A DNA stretch of 64,000 nt from Austwickia chelonae (GTDB lineage: Bacteria; Actinomycetota; Actinomycetes; Actinomycetales; Dermatophilaceae): NCBI RefSeq assembly GCF_003391095.1, contig NZ_CP031447.1, positions 2,852,001-2,916,000 of the forward strand, written 5' to 3'. The notes beneath the pieces were generated by a model. That model saw nothing but the letters and a program-made list of their open reading frames with translations. It ran no database searches and was not told where the DNA came from. A program made the position numbers and the translations under genes. How positions within the stretch are numbered: position 1 is the first letter of the stretch; every line of letters starts with the position of its first letter. This document shows positions 24,646-35,285 of this stretch, piece after piece.

Positions 24646-26640
24646 TCAGGGAACGACCTGGGCCAGGTTCTCGATCACGACCGGTTCGATGTCCCCGGCA
24701 GGGGTGTACCCCCACACCTGGGCGAGGAAACTGATCTGAGCTTCCCCTGAGCGGGTCACATGGGCGGGTTCACGGAAACCGTGGCCTTCCCCTGCGAACT
24801 CGATCAGAGCCACCGGGAGCCCTTTGGCCCGGACGGCATCGGCCATCAGCCGGGCCTGCTCGGGCGGCACCACTTTGTCCTCGGTGCCCTGGAGGAGGAG
24901 CAGAGGACAGGACAGCCCGTCCAGGTGACGGATCGGGGAACGCTCGGCATAGACCGCTTCGGCCTCGGGCCACGGACCGACCAGGCCGTAGGTGTACCGG
25001 GACTCGAACTTGTGGGTGTCGGCCGCCAGGCTGGCCAGGTCGGAGACCCCGAAGAAGGACACCCCAGCGGTGAACACGTCGTGGAAGGTCAGCGCGGCCA
25101 GGGTGCAGTACCCACCCGCCGAGCCTCCCTTGATCGCAAGTCGTCGCGCGTCGACCACTGCGGTGTCGGCCAGATGACGGGCTCCTTCGACGCAGTCGAC
25201 GACGTCGACGACCCCCCACCGACCGGTGAGTCGCTCCCGGTAGGCCTGGCCGAATCCGGTCGACCCGCCGTAATTCACGTCGAGGACGGCGATCCCTTGA
25301 GAAGTCAGATAGGCCTTCACGACGTCCAAGGATCCGACGGTGGCAGAGGTCGGTCCGCCGTGGGAGACGACCACCAACGGTGGCTTCTCCTCGTCCGGCC
25401 CTTGAACGTCGGGGTGGGTGGGCAGATAGAGGAAACCGTGAGCGATGTCTCCGCCGTGACCGGTCCACTGCACCGGCCGGGGCTGCGGCGCATACCCCTC
25501 GGGGATGGCCTGACCGTAGACCCACAGGGTGTCCGACCGACCGGTGTCCGGGTCCAGGGAAATGACTTCGCCGGGCCGATCGGGGTAGGCCACCCGCATG
25601 ACGACCCGACCGTCGCCGACGCTGAGGTCGCTGGCGAGCGCGAGGCGTGGTCCCAGGTCGGTGACGGTGAGGGTGGCGGGGTCGAGGAGGGTCGGTTGGG
25701 CGAATCCGTCGATCCAGCGGACGGCGACGAGACGTCCGTCGGGTAGCGCGGTCATTGCGCGTTCGCGGAGGGCCCAGGCAGGTATGCCGTACTCTTCGGC
25801 GACGGGGTGGAGGCAGAGTTCGTGTCCTGTGGTGAGGTCGATGAGATAGGGGTTGACCCAGCCGGTGCGTTCGTCGAGGACCGCCAGGTGGGTGTCATCG
25901 GCCCAGACGGGTTCGGTGGCTGCGGCACCTTCTTGTCCGGCGACGGGGCGGGCGTCGACGAGGTCGCCGTCGTCGTCGATCCGGGCGACCCATACTTGTC
26001 CGGCGTCCCAGGGCATGTGTGGATGTGACCATTGCACCCAGGCCAGGTGGGTTCCGTCCGGGGAGAGCACCGGGTCGATCACGAAGTCGGGTTGTGGGAT
26101 GTCGTCGTGCCCGGAGCGGCAGGTGATGGCCGGGACGGTGCCGTGGCCGGGGTTCTGCCCGTCGAGGCGGAGTCGGACGAGGGTGTTGACCGGTTCACCG
26201 GTGTCCCGGTGGTCTTCCCTGACGGCCCAGGCGATCTGCCGGTCGGGGTCGATCTCCATCGCGGCGTAGCGGACTCGGGCTTCTTTGTCCTGGGGGGCGA
26301 GGGGGTAGGGGTGGTTGTCGAGTCGCCAGAGTCGTTGGGTGGTGCGTTCCACGGCGAGGATGATCCCGTCGCGGACGGCGTATTCGCCGCCGCCGTATTC
26401 GTGGACCCGGGAGACCACGCTGAATCCGTCGGGGCTGATGTCCTCGGTGGTCTTTCCCCTCAGGCGGGTGAGGTGGACGGTGGATCCGGTGTCGGGGCTG
26501 GTGCGGAGGATGTAGCGGTCGCCGCCGTCGGCCCGGGGCGCCGGCGCGCAGGAGGCCCTGGTCAGGGATTCCGCTGTGATCGGCGACGGCCATTCACCAT
26601 AGGGAAGAACATTTTTCTTGTCGTGAGATATGGATGCCGT
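24646..26640 (-). CDS. S9-family serine peptidase (acylaminoacyl/dipeptidyl peptidase type)
   Basis: About 664 residues from the ATG at 26640 (an ATG at 26652 is in frame). A beta-propeller N-terminal part (about 20-390) is followed by an alpha/beta hydrolase. Oxyanion loop SHGGPTS, nucleophile Ser in GGSAGGY, Asp in GTEDKVVPP and His in GEGHGF complete the triad. There is no signal peptide, so it likely cleaves short peptides in the cytoplasm. A second member of this family, starting with the same PYGxWPSP block, lies at 60199-62064. It is divergent from selO. Confidence 0.9.
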   Translation of the reverse strand, partial: TASISHDKKNVLPYGEWPSPITAESLTRASCAPAPRADGGDRYILRTSPDTGSTVHLTRLRGKTTEDISPDGFSVVSRVHEYGGGEYAVRDGIILAVERTTQRLWRLDNHPYPLAPQDKEARVRYAAMEIDPDRQIAWAVREDHRDTGEPVNTLVRLRLDGQNPGHGTVPAITCRSGHDDIPQPDFVIDPVLSPDGTHLAWVQWSHPHMPWDAGQVWVARIDDDGDLVDARPVAGQEGAAATEPVWADDTHLAVLDERTGWVNPYLIDLTTGHELCLHPVAEEYGIPAWALRERAMTALPDGRLVAVRWIDGFAQPTLLDPATLTVTDLGPRLALASDLSVGDGRVVMRVAYPDRPGEVISLDPDTGRSDTLWVYGQAIPEGYAPQPRPVQWTGHGGDIAHGFLYLPTHPDVQGPDEEKPPLVVVSHGGPTSATVGSLDVVKAYLTSQGIAVLDVNYGGSTGFGQAYRERLTGRWGVVDVVDCVEGARHLADTAVVDARRLAIKGGSAGGYCTLAALTFHDVFTAGVSFFGVSDLASLAADTHKFESRYTYGLVGPWPEAEAVYAERSPIRHLDGLSCPLLLLQGTEDKVVPPEQARLMADAVRAKGLPVALIEFAGEGHGFREPAHVTRSGEAQISFLAQVWGYTPAGDIEPVVIENLAQVVP

Positions 26641-26788
26641 CATAGCTGGCATGTTGCCATGGGTGGAGCGCCCGGGCAGGGAGTCACACGGTGTTCACCG
26701 AAGCTCTTCCGGACGGTGGTCCGGGAGCCGGTGCGGGGCGAGTGGGCCAGACTGGACGAGTCGCCGATCCTTCGTCCCCGGGAAGCTC

Positions 26789-28264
26789 ATGACCGACCGC
26801 GCTCTGCCTCTCCCCCTCGACCATTCCTATGCGCGCGATGTGCCCTCGCTGTCGCTGCGGTGGCGTGCTCGGCCGGTCGACCCGTCCGGTGTGCGTCTGC
26901 TCGCGGTCAACGATCCGTTGGCGCAGCAGTTGGGGCTCGACCCCCAGTGGTTGCGTAGCCCGGCGGGCCTGGCTTTCCTGACCGGACGGTCCTCCGAGGA
27001 GGTCCCGGCGTATGCCCAGGCCTATGCGGGGCACCAGTTCGGAGGGTATTCGCCGCAGTTGGGTGACGGGCGCGCTTTGCTGCTCGGTGAGGTGACCGAC
27101 CGGCGCGGGTGTCGGCAGGACCTGCATCTGAAGGGGTCGGGGGCGACGCCGTTCGCCCGGCGGGGTGACGGGCGGGCCGTGGTGGGTCCGATGTTGCGGG
27201 AATATCTGGTCGGTGAGGCCATGCATGCCTTGGGCGTGCCGACGACTCGGGCGTTGGCGGTGGTGGCGACGGGTGATCCGGTGGTTCGGGAGGGCTCTCA
27301 GCCGGGTGCGGTGCTCTGCCGGGTGGCGTCCTCGCATCTGCGGGTCGGGACCTTCCAGTACGCGGCGGCCTTGGGTGACCCTGGTGTGTTACGGGCCTTG
27401 GCCGATCATGCCTCGGCCCGCCATCACCGGTCGGCGGCCGAGGCGGAGAACCCGTACCTGGCGTTGTACTCCGCGGTCGTCCGGGCCCAGGCGGAGTTGG
27501 TGGCGGCGTGGATGGGCGTCGGTTTCGTGCACGGCGTGTTGAACACGGACAATGTGGCGATCTCCGGGGAGGGCCTCGACTACGGGCCGTGCGCTTTCAT
27601 GGACGTCTGCGACCCGGCGACGGTGTTCAGTTCGATCGACCAGGGCGGACGGTATGCCTACGGGAGCCAGCCGGGGGTCACCCAGTGGAATCTGGCCCGG
27701 CTCGGAGAGGCGCTGCTCCCGCTGATCGACGAATCCGCTGAGGCTGCCGTGGAATCGGCCACCGAGGTGCTGAAGTCTTTCACCGATTCCTACCGTGACG
27801 CCTTCACCGGGGTGATGGCCGCCAAACTGGGGGTGCCTGCGGGGGCCCTGGCCGGGTCCGCCTCGGCGGGGACAGGCCTGGTCGAGGAGACGATTTCCGT
27901 GCTGACGACGCACCGGGTGGATTTCACCTCGTTCTTCCGTGGCTTGTGCACGGGTACTGCCCGTGAGCTCTTCGACGACCCGGGGGCGTACGACCGGTGG
28001 GCTGCCCGGCGGGATGCGCTGCGTTCCGGCCCGGTCGACGACGAGCAGGTGCAGGCGTCGATGTCACGAGCGAATCCGGTGTACATCCCCCGTAACCATC
28101 GGGTGGAGGAGGTCTTGGCGGCAGCGGCCGAGGACGACCTGGCTCCTTTCGAACGGTTGCTGGCAGCGGTGACCCGCCCCTTCGAGGAGCGCCCCGAACT
28201 GGTCGATCTGGCGGGGCCAGGACCTGTGGGCGGGCCACCTCATGTCACTTTCTGCGGGACCTGA
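26789..28264 (+). CDS. selO: SelO, protein adenylyltransferase (pseudokinase fold)
   Basis: A 491-residue protein of the YdiU/SelO family, which attaches AMP to Ser, Thr or Tyr of target proteins and takes part in redox stress responses. The start at 26789 (MTDRALPL) fits the family and has GGGAAG upstream. Family marks are YAGHQFGGYSPQLGDGRA, the kinase-like lysine in LHLKGSG, GVPTTRAL, VGFVHGVLNTDN and YGPCAFMD. The C-terminus ends in TFCGT, where the Cys matches the selenocysteine position of eukaryotic SelO. The upstream stretch of the open frame has no coding character. Confidence 0.92.
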   Translation: MTDRALPLPLDHSYARDVPSLSLRWRARPVDPSGVRLLAVNDPLAQQLGLDPQWLRSPAGLAFLTGRSSEEVPAYAQAYAGHQFGGYSPQLGDGRALLLGEVTDRRGCRQDLHLKGSGATPFARRGDGRAVVGPMLREYLVGEAMHALGVPTTRALAVVATGDPVVREGSQPGAVLCRVASSHLRVGTFQYAAALGDPGVLRALADHASARHHRSAAEAENPYLALYSAVVRAQAELVAAWMGVGFVHGVLNTDNVAISGEGLDYGPCAFMDVCDPATVFSSIDQGGRYAYGSQPGVTQWNLARLGEALLPLIDESAEAAVESATEVLKSFTDSYRDAFTGVMAAKLGVPAGALAGSASAGTGLVEETISVLTTHRVDFTSFFRGLCTGTARELFDDPGAYDRWAARRDALRSGPVDDEQVQASMSRANPVYIPRNHRVEEVLAAAAEDDLAPFERLLAAVTRPFEERPELVDLAGPGPVGGPPHVTFCGT

Positions 28265-28323
28265 GCAGCGGCGTCCCGGTTCTGCCCTGTACGTCTGTCA
28301 GTGCTCCCGACCAGAATGGCGAC

Positions 28324-28683
28324 ATGACCGAGATACGCATGTTCCACAACACCCACTGCAGCAAGTCACGGGCAGCCTTGGAGACCTTGCAGGACAAAGG
28401 CCTCGACGCCCAGATCGTCGATTACACGAAGGTCCCGCTGACCCGGGTGCAGCTGATCGAACTGCTCGGCAAGTTGGAGGACCCGCCGTCGGCCTTGGTA
28501 CGACGCGACGAGGCTTTCGCCAAGGCCGGGCTGACCGACGCCGATGTACAGACCGTCGACCAGGTGGCCACGGTGCTGGCCGACCATCCTGGGCTGATGG
28601 AACGCCCGGTCCTGGTACGCGGCGACCGGGCCGTCATCGGCCGTCCGGCGGAACGGGTGTCGGCTTTCCTGTCCGAGGAGTGA
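28324..28683 (+). CDS. ArsC/YfgD-family glutaredoxin-like protein
   Basis: A 119-residue thioredoxin-fold protein with the ArsC-family loop NTHCSKSR (Cys12 after Thr-His) and the C-terminal block RPVLVRGDRAVIGRP with the conserved cis-proline. Family members reduce arsenate with glutathione or mycothiol, but many YfgD-type members lack proven arsenate activity. No other ars genes are near, so a general reductase role is as likely. Confidence 0.82.
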   Translation: MTEIRMFHNTHCSKSRAALETLQDKGLDAQIVDYTKVPLTRVQLIELLGKLEDPPSALVRRDEAFAKAGLTDADVQTVDQVATVLADHPGLMERPVLVRGDRAVIGRPAERVSAFLSEE

Positions 28684-28850
28684 CCCGTGCAGCGGGGGCG
28701 CTGTCGACCTCGGCTGCCCGCAGGCGGAGACTGGGGGCAACCGCTTTCGCGGTCAACACGATCCAGTGACAGCGCTGTCGCACGGTCGGCGGAACGGACG
28801 CCGCCACGACCCCAGCCCGGCCGCAGAGACGCCCGACCCGAGGAGTTGAC

Positions 28851-30251
28851 GTGAGCACGACACGTACCGAAACGGATTCGATGGGGCAGATCGAGGTCCC
28901 CGCAGATCGGCATTGGGGTGCGCAGACTCAGCGCAGCCTGGGCAATTTCGACATCGGCCGCGACACCTTCGTATGGGGTCGACCGATCGTCCGGGCGCTG
29001 GGGCTGCTGAAGAAGTCCGCCGCTCAGGCCAATGCGGAACTCGGCGAGCTCTCCCTCACCGATGAGCAGGTCGCTGCGGTCGTCCAGGCCGCCGACGAGG
29101 TCGTCCGAGGTGAATTGGACGCCGATTTCCCCTTGGTCGTCTTCCAGACGGGCAGCGGCACCCAGTCCAACATGAACGCCAACGAGGTGATCTCCAACCG
29201 TGCCATCGAGATCCTCGGCGGGCAGATGGGCAGCAAGACCCCGGTACATCCCAATGACCATGTCAACCGAGGCCAGTCCAGCAATGACACCTTCCCCACA
29301 GCGATGTACGTCGCCGTCGCCCTGGAGCTGCGCGAACGGTTGTACGCACCGGTGTCGGACCTGAGAGACACCTTGGCCGACAAGGCTGACGAGTTCGCCG
29401 AGATCGTCAAAGTGGGGCGTACTCATTTGCAGGACGCCACCCCGGTCACTCTCGGGCAGGAGATCGGCGGATGGGTACGCCAGCTGGACTTCGCCCTGGA
29501 GCAGGTGTGTCACGCCGAGACCGGGGTGCATGCGCTGGCGATCGGAGGCACCGCAGTGGGTACCGGGCTGAATGCGCATCCCGAGTTCGGCGCGTTGACG
29601 GCGGCGAAACTGGCCGAGCACACCGGGATACCGTTCGTCCGGTCGGAAAATTCCTTCGCCTCCTTGTCGGCCCACGACGAATTGGTGGCAGTGTCGGCGT
29701 CGCTGCGCACTCTGGCGATGTCCTTGATGAAGATCGCGAACGATGTGCGCTGGTTGGCGTCCGGGCCACGTAACGGCATCGGCGAGATCACCATCCCGGA
29801 GAACGAGCCGGGTTCGAGCATCATGCCGGGCAAGGTCAACCCGACTCAGTGCGAAGCATTGACGATGGTCGCCACCCGGGTGTTCGGTAATGACGCGACG
29901 GTCGGTTTCGCCGGCAGCCAGGGCAACTTCGAACTCAATGTGTACAAGCCGGTGATGGCGCATGCCGTCCTGGAGTCGATCAGGCTGATCGCGGACGCCT
30001 GCGCTTCTTTCCGTGAGCATTGCGCCGTCGGTATCGAACCGCACCGGGAGCGGATCGCCGCGAACCTGGAGTCGAATCTGATGGTGGTGACCGCGTTGAA
30101 CGGGCACATCGGCTACGACAAGGCTGCGGCCATCGCGAAGAAGGCCCACAAGGAAGGGACCTCGCTGCGGGAGGCCGCAGTGGCGTCCGGGCATGTCACC
30201 GAGGCCGAGTTCGACGCCTGGGTGGTGCCGATCGACATGACGCACAGCTGA
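28851..30251 (+). CDS. fumC: Fumarate hydratase class II
   Basis: A 466-residue enzyme that interconverts fumarate and malate in the TCA cycle. Key blocks are [13 protein letters not shown], the catalytic-loop signature [15 protein letters not shown] with the flexible-loop serine, and [17 protein letters not shown] with the catalytic His. The start is GTG at 28851, with GAGGAG nine bases upstream. A hairpin follows the stop. In anaerobic metabolism it can also run toward fumarate for respiration. Confidence 0.96.
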   Translation: MSTTRTETDSMGQIEVPADRHWGAQTQRSLGNFDIGRDTFVWGRPIVRALGLLKKSAAQANAELGELSLTDEQVAAVVQAADEVVRGELDADFPLVVFQTGSGTQSNMNANEVISNRAIEILGGQMGSKTPVHPNDHVNRGQSSNDTFPTAMYVAVALELRERLYAPVSDLRDTLADKADEFAEIVKVGRTHLQDATPVTLGQEIGGWVRQLDFALEQVCHAETGVHALAIGGTAVGTGLNAHPEFGALTAAKLAEHTGIPFVRSENSFASLSAHDELVAVSASLRTLAMSLMKIANDVRWLASGPRNGIGEITIPENEPGSSIMPGKVNPTQCEALTMVATRVFGNDATVGFAGSQGNFELNVYKPVMAHAVLESIRLIADACASFREHCAVGIEPHRERIAANLESNLMVVTALNGHIGYDKAAAIAKKAHKEGTSLREAAVASGHVTEAEFDAWVVPIDMTHS

Positions 30252-30257
30252 CCGGTT

Positions 30258-30301
30258 CCCCGATGCTTCCGCCGAGGTACTCCTCGCTGGAAGCATCGGG
30301 G
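30258..30301 (+). terminator. Terminator hairpin after fumC
   Basis: Inverted repeat with 13-base arms (CCCCGATGCTTCC and its complement) and an inner GAGG/CCTC stem lies seven bases after the fumC stop. Confidence 0.7.
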
Positions 30302-30337
30302 TCGGCGGAGGTGCCGCACAACTCCTAGGCTTGGGAC

Positions 30338-30769
30338 ATGAAGATCGGAATCGGTAACGACCACGGCGCCTATCAGTTGCGCCTGGCGGTGAAGGCCCAT
30401 CTGGAGCACCTCGGCCATGAGGTCGTCGACTTCGGGTCGGACTCCGCCGAGCGGGTCGACTACCCGGATTACGGGCACGCCGTGGGCAGGGCTGTCGTCG
30501 CCGGTGAGGTCGACCTGGGGATCGTGATGTGCGGCACCGGGATCGGCATCGGACTGGCCGCGAACAAGGTGCCCGGGGTGCGCTGTGCCATCGTGTCGGA
30601 ACCTTATTCGGCGCGACTGGCCCGCCAGCACAATGACGCGAACATGCTCGCCCTGGGTGGTCGGGTCGTGGCCCCGGAGTACGCCACGATGATCGTCGAC
30701 GAATTCCTGACCGCCCAGTTCGAGGGCGGACGCCATGCCCAACGGGTGGCCTTGATCGAACGGACCTGA
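30338..30769 (+). CDS. rpiB: Ribose-5-phosphate isomerase B (RpiB/LacA family)
   Basis: A 143-residue protein starting MKIGIGNDHGAY. Conserved parts are the active-site Cys in IVMCGTGIGIG, the phosphate-binding loop, and ARQHNDANMLALGGR near the end. It interconverts ribose 5-phosphate and ribulose 5-phosphate in the pentose phosphate pathway. LacA/SCO-like sugar phosphate isomerases are close relatives, so the exact substrate is a little uncertain. A perfect hairpin follows six bases after the stop. Confidence 0.9.
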   Translation: MKIGIGNDHGAYQLRLAVKAHLEHLGHEVVDFGSDSAERVDYPDYGHAVGRAVVAGEVDLGIVMCGTGIGIGLAANKVPGVRCAIVSEPYSARLARQHNDANMLALGGRVVAPEYATMIVDEFLTAQFEGGRHAQRVALIERT

Positions 30770-30774
30770 CCCCT

Positions 30775-30818
30775 CATCCGTGACCTGAGCACCGTAGTCG
30801 GTGCTCAGGTCACGGATG
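30775..30818. terminator. Bidirectional terminator between rpiB and the ABC exporter
   Basis: A perfect inverted repeat with 19-base arms (CATCCGTGACCTGAGCACC and its complement) and a six-base loop lies between two converging genes. Confidence 0.8.
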
Positions 30819-30835
30819 TTCAGGTGCGGAGGGGT

Positions 30836-31656
30836 TCAACGCATGCTCTTGCGGTAGGCGCGGATGGACAGGGGCACGAAGATCACCATGATCAGCACCG
30901 CCCAGAAGAGGGTGTAGATCTCGGCGTTCTGCAGGGCCCACGTGTACTCGGCCTGGGACCGCACCATCTGCTCGGTGGTTCCGGCTTCGGCCAGCGCATT
31001 CAGATTGCCCAGGTTGTCCCGGGCAGCGTGGGTGATGGTCGACACCGGGTTCCAGCCGGCGAAGGTCTTCAGCAGGGTGGGGAGGTTCTGAGCGGGGACG
31101 AAGGTGTTGGCGATGAAGGTGAGCGGGAAGATCACCATGAACGAGGCATTTCCGACGACCTCGGGTGCCCGGACCTTCAACCCCACCCAGGCCATGATCC
31201 AGCTGACCGCGTAGGAGAAGAGCAGCATCAGGGAGAAGGCGATCAGGGCGCCGGTGAAGGTACCGCGGATCCGCCAGCCGATGAGCAGCCCGGTCAGTGA
31301 CATCACCACCAGGGAGAGCACATTGGTGACCACATCGCTGAGAGTGCGCCCGACGAGCAACGCCCCGGGGTGCATGGGCAAGGTGCGGAACCGGTCGATC
31401 ACGCCCTTCTGCATGTCCTCGGCCATCCCGAAGCCGGTGAAGGTACCGCCGAAGACGATGGTCTGCGCGAAGATCCCGGCCATCATGAACTCGCGGTAGC
31501 CCTGGGACCCGGCGACCGCCAGCGCGCCGAAGACGTAACCGAAGAGCAGGACGAACATGATCGGTTGCAGCGTGGTGAACACCCACAGGTCGGGGACCCG
31601 TTTGAGTTTGATGATGTTGCGTCTCATCACGGTCAGCGAGTCGGACAACAAGGTGC

Positions 31657-31660
<4 letters not shown>
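30836..31660 (-). CDS. ABC-2 type exporter permease (DrrB-like)
   Basis: A 274-residue protein with six membrane helices. It starts at an ATG at 31660 that overlaps the stop of the ATPase gene (ATGA). Features of the ABC-2 family are VPDLWVFTTLQPIMFVLLFGYVFG, PMHPGALLVGRTLSD and a FPLTFIANTFVP segment near the fifth helix. With the ATPase it should export a drug, a lipid or a natural product; daunorubicin-type DrrAB is the nearest known model. The substrate is unknown. Confidence 0.88.
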
Positions 31661-32655
<995 letters not shown>

Positions 32656-32808
32656 CGTAAATTCAGACAATCCACTTGAAAAGCAGGCGGCCGCCTCGAT
32701 GCCAGCAACACGGCAGCCCATCCCACCCCTGCCCCACCCCACTTTGCCCCCCCTACGACATCTCTACCTCCCGCCCCGTTGCACTCTCCCCCCGAACAGC
32801 CAGCCCTC

Positions 32809-32886
32809 TTCCTGCACTGCCTGCCCGTTTCCCACACTGCCAGCCGTGTTCATTGGCGCGGTCAGTGCAGGAAACAGGCTGGCAGT
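32809..32886. repeat. Overlapping inverted repeats
   Basis: Two inverted repeats share sequence. TTCCTGCACTG (32809-32819) pairs perfectly with 32863-32873, and a 17-base arm at 32816-32832 pairs with 32870-32886 with two mismatches. The two stems exclude one another. They lie in a low-complexity, C-rich intergenic stretch between the exporter genes and the ABC-F remnant. Confidence 0.5.
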
Positions 32887-32891
32887 CGACA

Positions 32892-33131
32892 TCAAAGGGG
32901 AGAGCAGGTGTCGCAAGGGCAGCGGTTGTGCTCATGGGTCCTCGCTTGCACCGGGGCCCGGGTTTCGTCCCAGACCGTCCTGTCGAAGACCGCGAGCCCC
33001 TCTTCCAGGGCTTCGGCGGAGTGCAGGTCGAGGTTGTCGGTCGGCTCGTCGAGGAGCAGGAGGGTGGCCCTGGAGAGTTCGAGCATGAGGATCTGGAACC
33101 CGGCCTGTTGTCCGCCGGAGCGGGAACTTTC
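32892..33131 (-). pseudogene. ABC-F ATPase C-terminal remnant
   Basis: The minus strand encodes SGGQQAGFQILMLELSR followed by LLLLDEPTDNLD and LHSAEALEEGLAVFD, which are the signature, Walker B and D-loop of the second nucleotide-binding domain of an ABC-F protein (ribosome-acting, antibiotic resistance or translation factor type). No start, Walker A or first domain remains, and the frame ends in unrelated residues after about 50 matching codons. It is a relic of a lost gene. Confidence 0.75.
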
Positions 33132-33222
33132 GTATTTCGTTGCGCGTCAGTGGTTTTGTGTAGACGTCCGTGTGGTGGCACGGCATTGCCCGAGCGCCAC
33201 CTGAGCAACGAGGAGCCCTCGA

Positions 33223-34500
33223 GTGAAAAACCGCCTGTTCACCGTGGCGGCGACTGCCGCCCTCTTCACAGGGCTGACCACCGGTAGCGCCGCTGCGGCG
33301 CCGGTCACCGACGGGGCAGCACTCGCCACTGGGTCCTCCACCCTCACCGCGTACGCCTTCAGACCCGGCATGCTCAAAGGCACCAATGTCAACGAGCCGA
33401 AGCATCAGGCCTCCCTCAGCCGCTTCGAAGGCGTCCTCGCCGTACCGGACAAACCCGGGAAACACCCGCTGGCGGTGATCGTCCACGGGTCGTACCCCAA
33501 CTGCGTCTGGTACGGAAAAGGCGCACTGACCACCGCCGAAGCCAATGCCCTCGACTGGAAGGAGGCCTGCGGGACGAAACCGCCCACGGAGAAGGAAGGC
33601 CTCACCGCCGGACACGACTACATCCGATACCCCGCCAGCTTCGCCTACCTGGCCAAACATCTCGCCGACCGCGGCATCGCGACCGTCGTGATCGACGTCT
33701 CGGCCAAGGACATGAACTGGACGGGAGAGGTCGACGCCCGCAAGGTCCAGCAGGCGCTCGTGCAGGAGCATCTCCGCCTGCTCAAGGACTTCGACCAGGG
33801 CAAGGACCACGGAGTCAAATTCACCTCTCCGGTGAAAGGGAAACTCGACTTCACCCGCCAGGCCATGATCGGGCACAGCAGCGGTGGCGGCTGGCTGATC
33901 GACAAATGGACGAAGAACGAGCTGCCCGACGTGAAAGCCGCCGTCGCCCTGCAGTCGGTCACCTCGACCACGATCCCCAAGACGCCGACGGGTACCGCCC
34001 CGGTCCTTTTCCTCGGCGGCAGCTGCGACGAACAGGCGCGGATCGCAGATGTCCAGAAGGACGCCAAGGAACTGGGCACTGCCAACCCGAAGGTCCCCGT
34101 CGTGTTCGCCGACGTCGCGCGCACCACTCATGCCGGACTCGTCGGCGGATTCGGTTCGCACCGGCACGGGATGGTCACTCCGGTCGACACTCCTGCCTGC
34201 GCGACCGACAAACTGCTGCCCCGGGAAACCATGCGGGCCGTGAACGCCCGGATCGTCGGCGACTTCCTCACCGACGCCCTCGCCGGGCGCACCACCTACA
34301 CCTTCTCCGCCTCGGACAAGACCAAGATCGACGTCAAGGCGATGAACTCCGCAGCCAAGGTGGCCACGCGGTCTGGCGGCCCATTGCCTGAGATGGTCGC
34401 GCCCCGCTCGGTGAAATTCCAGGAAATCCCGGAGTTCTTCATCCCGGAGCTGCCCAAGGACGTCAGGATCATCCCCAGCGACCATTCCCAAGGGGACTGA
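33223..34500 (+). CDS. Secreted alpha/beta-hydrolase family protein
   Basis: A 425-residue protein from the GTG at 33223, with GAGGAG ten bases upstream. A Sec signal peptide covers residues 1-27 (AALFTGLTTGSAAAA). The hydrolase part has VIVHGSYPNC (oxyanion region), nucleophile Ser in IGHSSGGG, and a His-rich loop FGSHRHGM. Large inserts surround the catalytic strand order. It resembles secreted actinobacterial esterases/lipases of the PAF-acetylhydrolase-like group; the substrate is unknown. A strong T-rich terminator follows. Confidence 0.75.
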   Translation: MKNRLFTVAATAALFTGLTTGSAAAAPVTDGAALATGSSTLTAYAFRPGMLKGTNVNEPKHQASLSRFEGVLAVPDKPGKHPLAVIVHGSYPNCVWYGKGALTTAEANALDWKEACGTKPPTEKEGLTAGHDYIRYPASFAYLAKHLADRGIATVVIDVSAKDMNWTGEVDARKVQQALVQEHLRLLKDFDQGKDHGVKFTSPVKGKLDFTRQAMIGHSSGGGWLIDKWTKNELPDVKAAVALQSVTSTTIPKTPTGTAPVLFLGGSCDEQARIADVQKDAKELGTANPKVPVVFADVARTTHAGLVGGFGSHRHGMVTPVDTPACATDKLLPRETMRAVNARIVGDFLTDALAGRTTYTFSASDKTKIDVKAMNSAAKVATRSGGPLPEMVAPRSVKFQEIPEFFIPELPKDVRIIPSDHSQGD

Positions 34501-34557
34501 CTCAGTTACTCCAAGGGGTAACCCCAGCCATCAATGAACTTGATTGGCGATCAAATA

Positions 34558-34605
34558 AAAAGATATTTTTCCTTACCGGATCTCAACTAAAGGAAAATAT
34601 CTTTT
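34558..34605. terminator. Bidirectional Rho-independent terminator
   Basis: Inverted repeat AAAAGATATTTTTCCTT...AAGGAAAATATCTTTT with one bulged base, rich in A and T, with T-runs on both strands. It separates the converging hydrolase gene and small membrane protein gene. Confidence 0.8.
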
Positions 34606-34606
34606 C

Positions 34607-34981
34607 TCAATCAGAAGATCGGGCTCCCTTGTTTGCGAGGAAGGCCATACCCAGAAGGCCACCTGTCGCTCCCATATATGCCATAGCAAACAGCACGCCA
34701 GTGACGAAAGATGCAGCCTCACCGTCGCGTACACCTGAACCAGTTAACGCAAGTCCCATCAGAACACAATAGCCAAAAATTATTCTAGCCAATGGTCTTG
34801 CCTTTTGATGGCCAGTGACCCATGCCTCATCTGAACGCCGAGTACGGACAGTTCGAATTCCCATTTCTGAATTTCGATCGAGTCGCCCTTCAGCAGCCGC
34901 CTCCACTATGCGCCAAACGGCAAGACCAGTGACGGTTACCCCTAATCCACCTATTACGCCAAGCATCATGGTTACATGCAC
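34607..34981 (-). CDS. Small membrane protein, possibly SdpI-like
   Basis: A 124-residue protein with three or four hydrophobic segments (about 3-25, 66-82, 87-115). Between the first two lies MGIRTVRTRRSDEAWVTGH, which resembles the cytoplasmic loop of SdpI-family immunity/signalling proteins (GIRTPxT...W..GH). The gene is AT-richer than its neighbours. It lies directly downstream of the T7SS genes on the same strand, so an immunity role can be considered. The family call is tentative. Confidence 0.55.
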   Translation of the reverse strand: MHVTMMLGVIGGLGVTVTGLAVWRIVEAAAEGRLDRNSEMGIRTVRTRRSDEAWVTGHQKARPLARIIFGYCVLMGLALTGSGVRDGEAASFVTGVLFAMAYMGATGGLLGMAFLANKGARSSD

Positions 34982-35285
34982 TCTCCCGATTCGCAGTGGA
35001 GCAAGCTACTTCGATTAAAGTGTCAGAAAACTTATTTCTTCACTAAAAAACAGTTCGTCAGAAATTTTTGGGAACCTGATTCTTGGATCCTTTTCATTTG
35101 GTGGGTCGCTCTGCGGTGATGACGGTCGTGACGGCTACCGGCTGACCGCGCTAGCCCCATGACCACAGCCAGACGCCGTCCCGACGATCCCTCCGCAGCA
35201 CCCCTCCTGCGCGGAACGCTGACGGCCACCGCAGCCGACATCCGGACCGTCACCGCCTCCAACACGCCGACCGAAAAAGAACGCC
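34982..35285. other. Intergenic stretch without a supported gene
   Basis: About 300 bases between the small membrane protein and the mycosin stop. The left half is AT-rich. No frame shows a recognisable product, and no convincing hairpin is seen. Confidence 0.4.
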
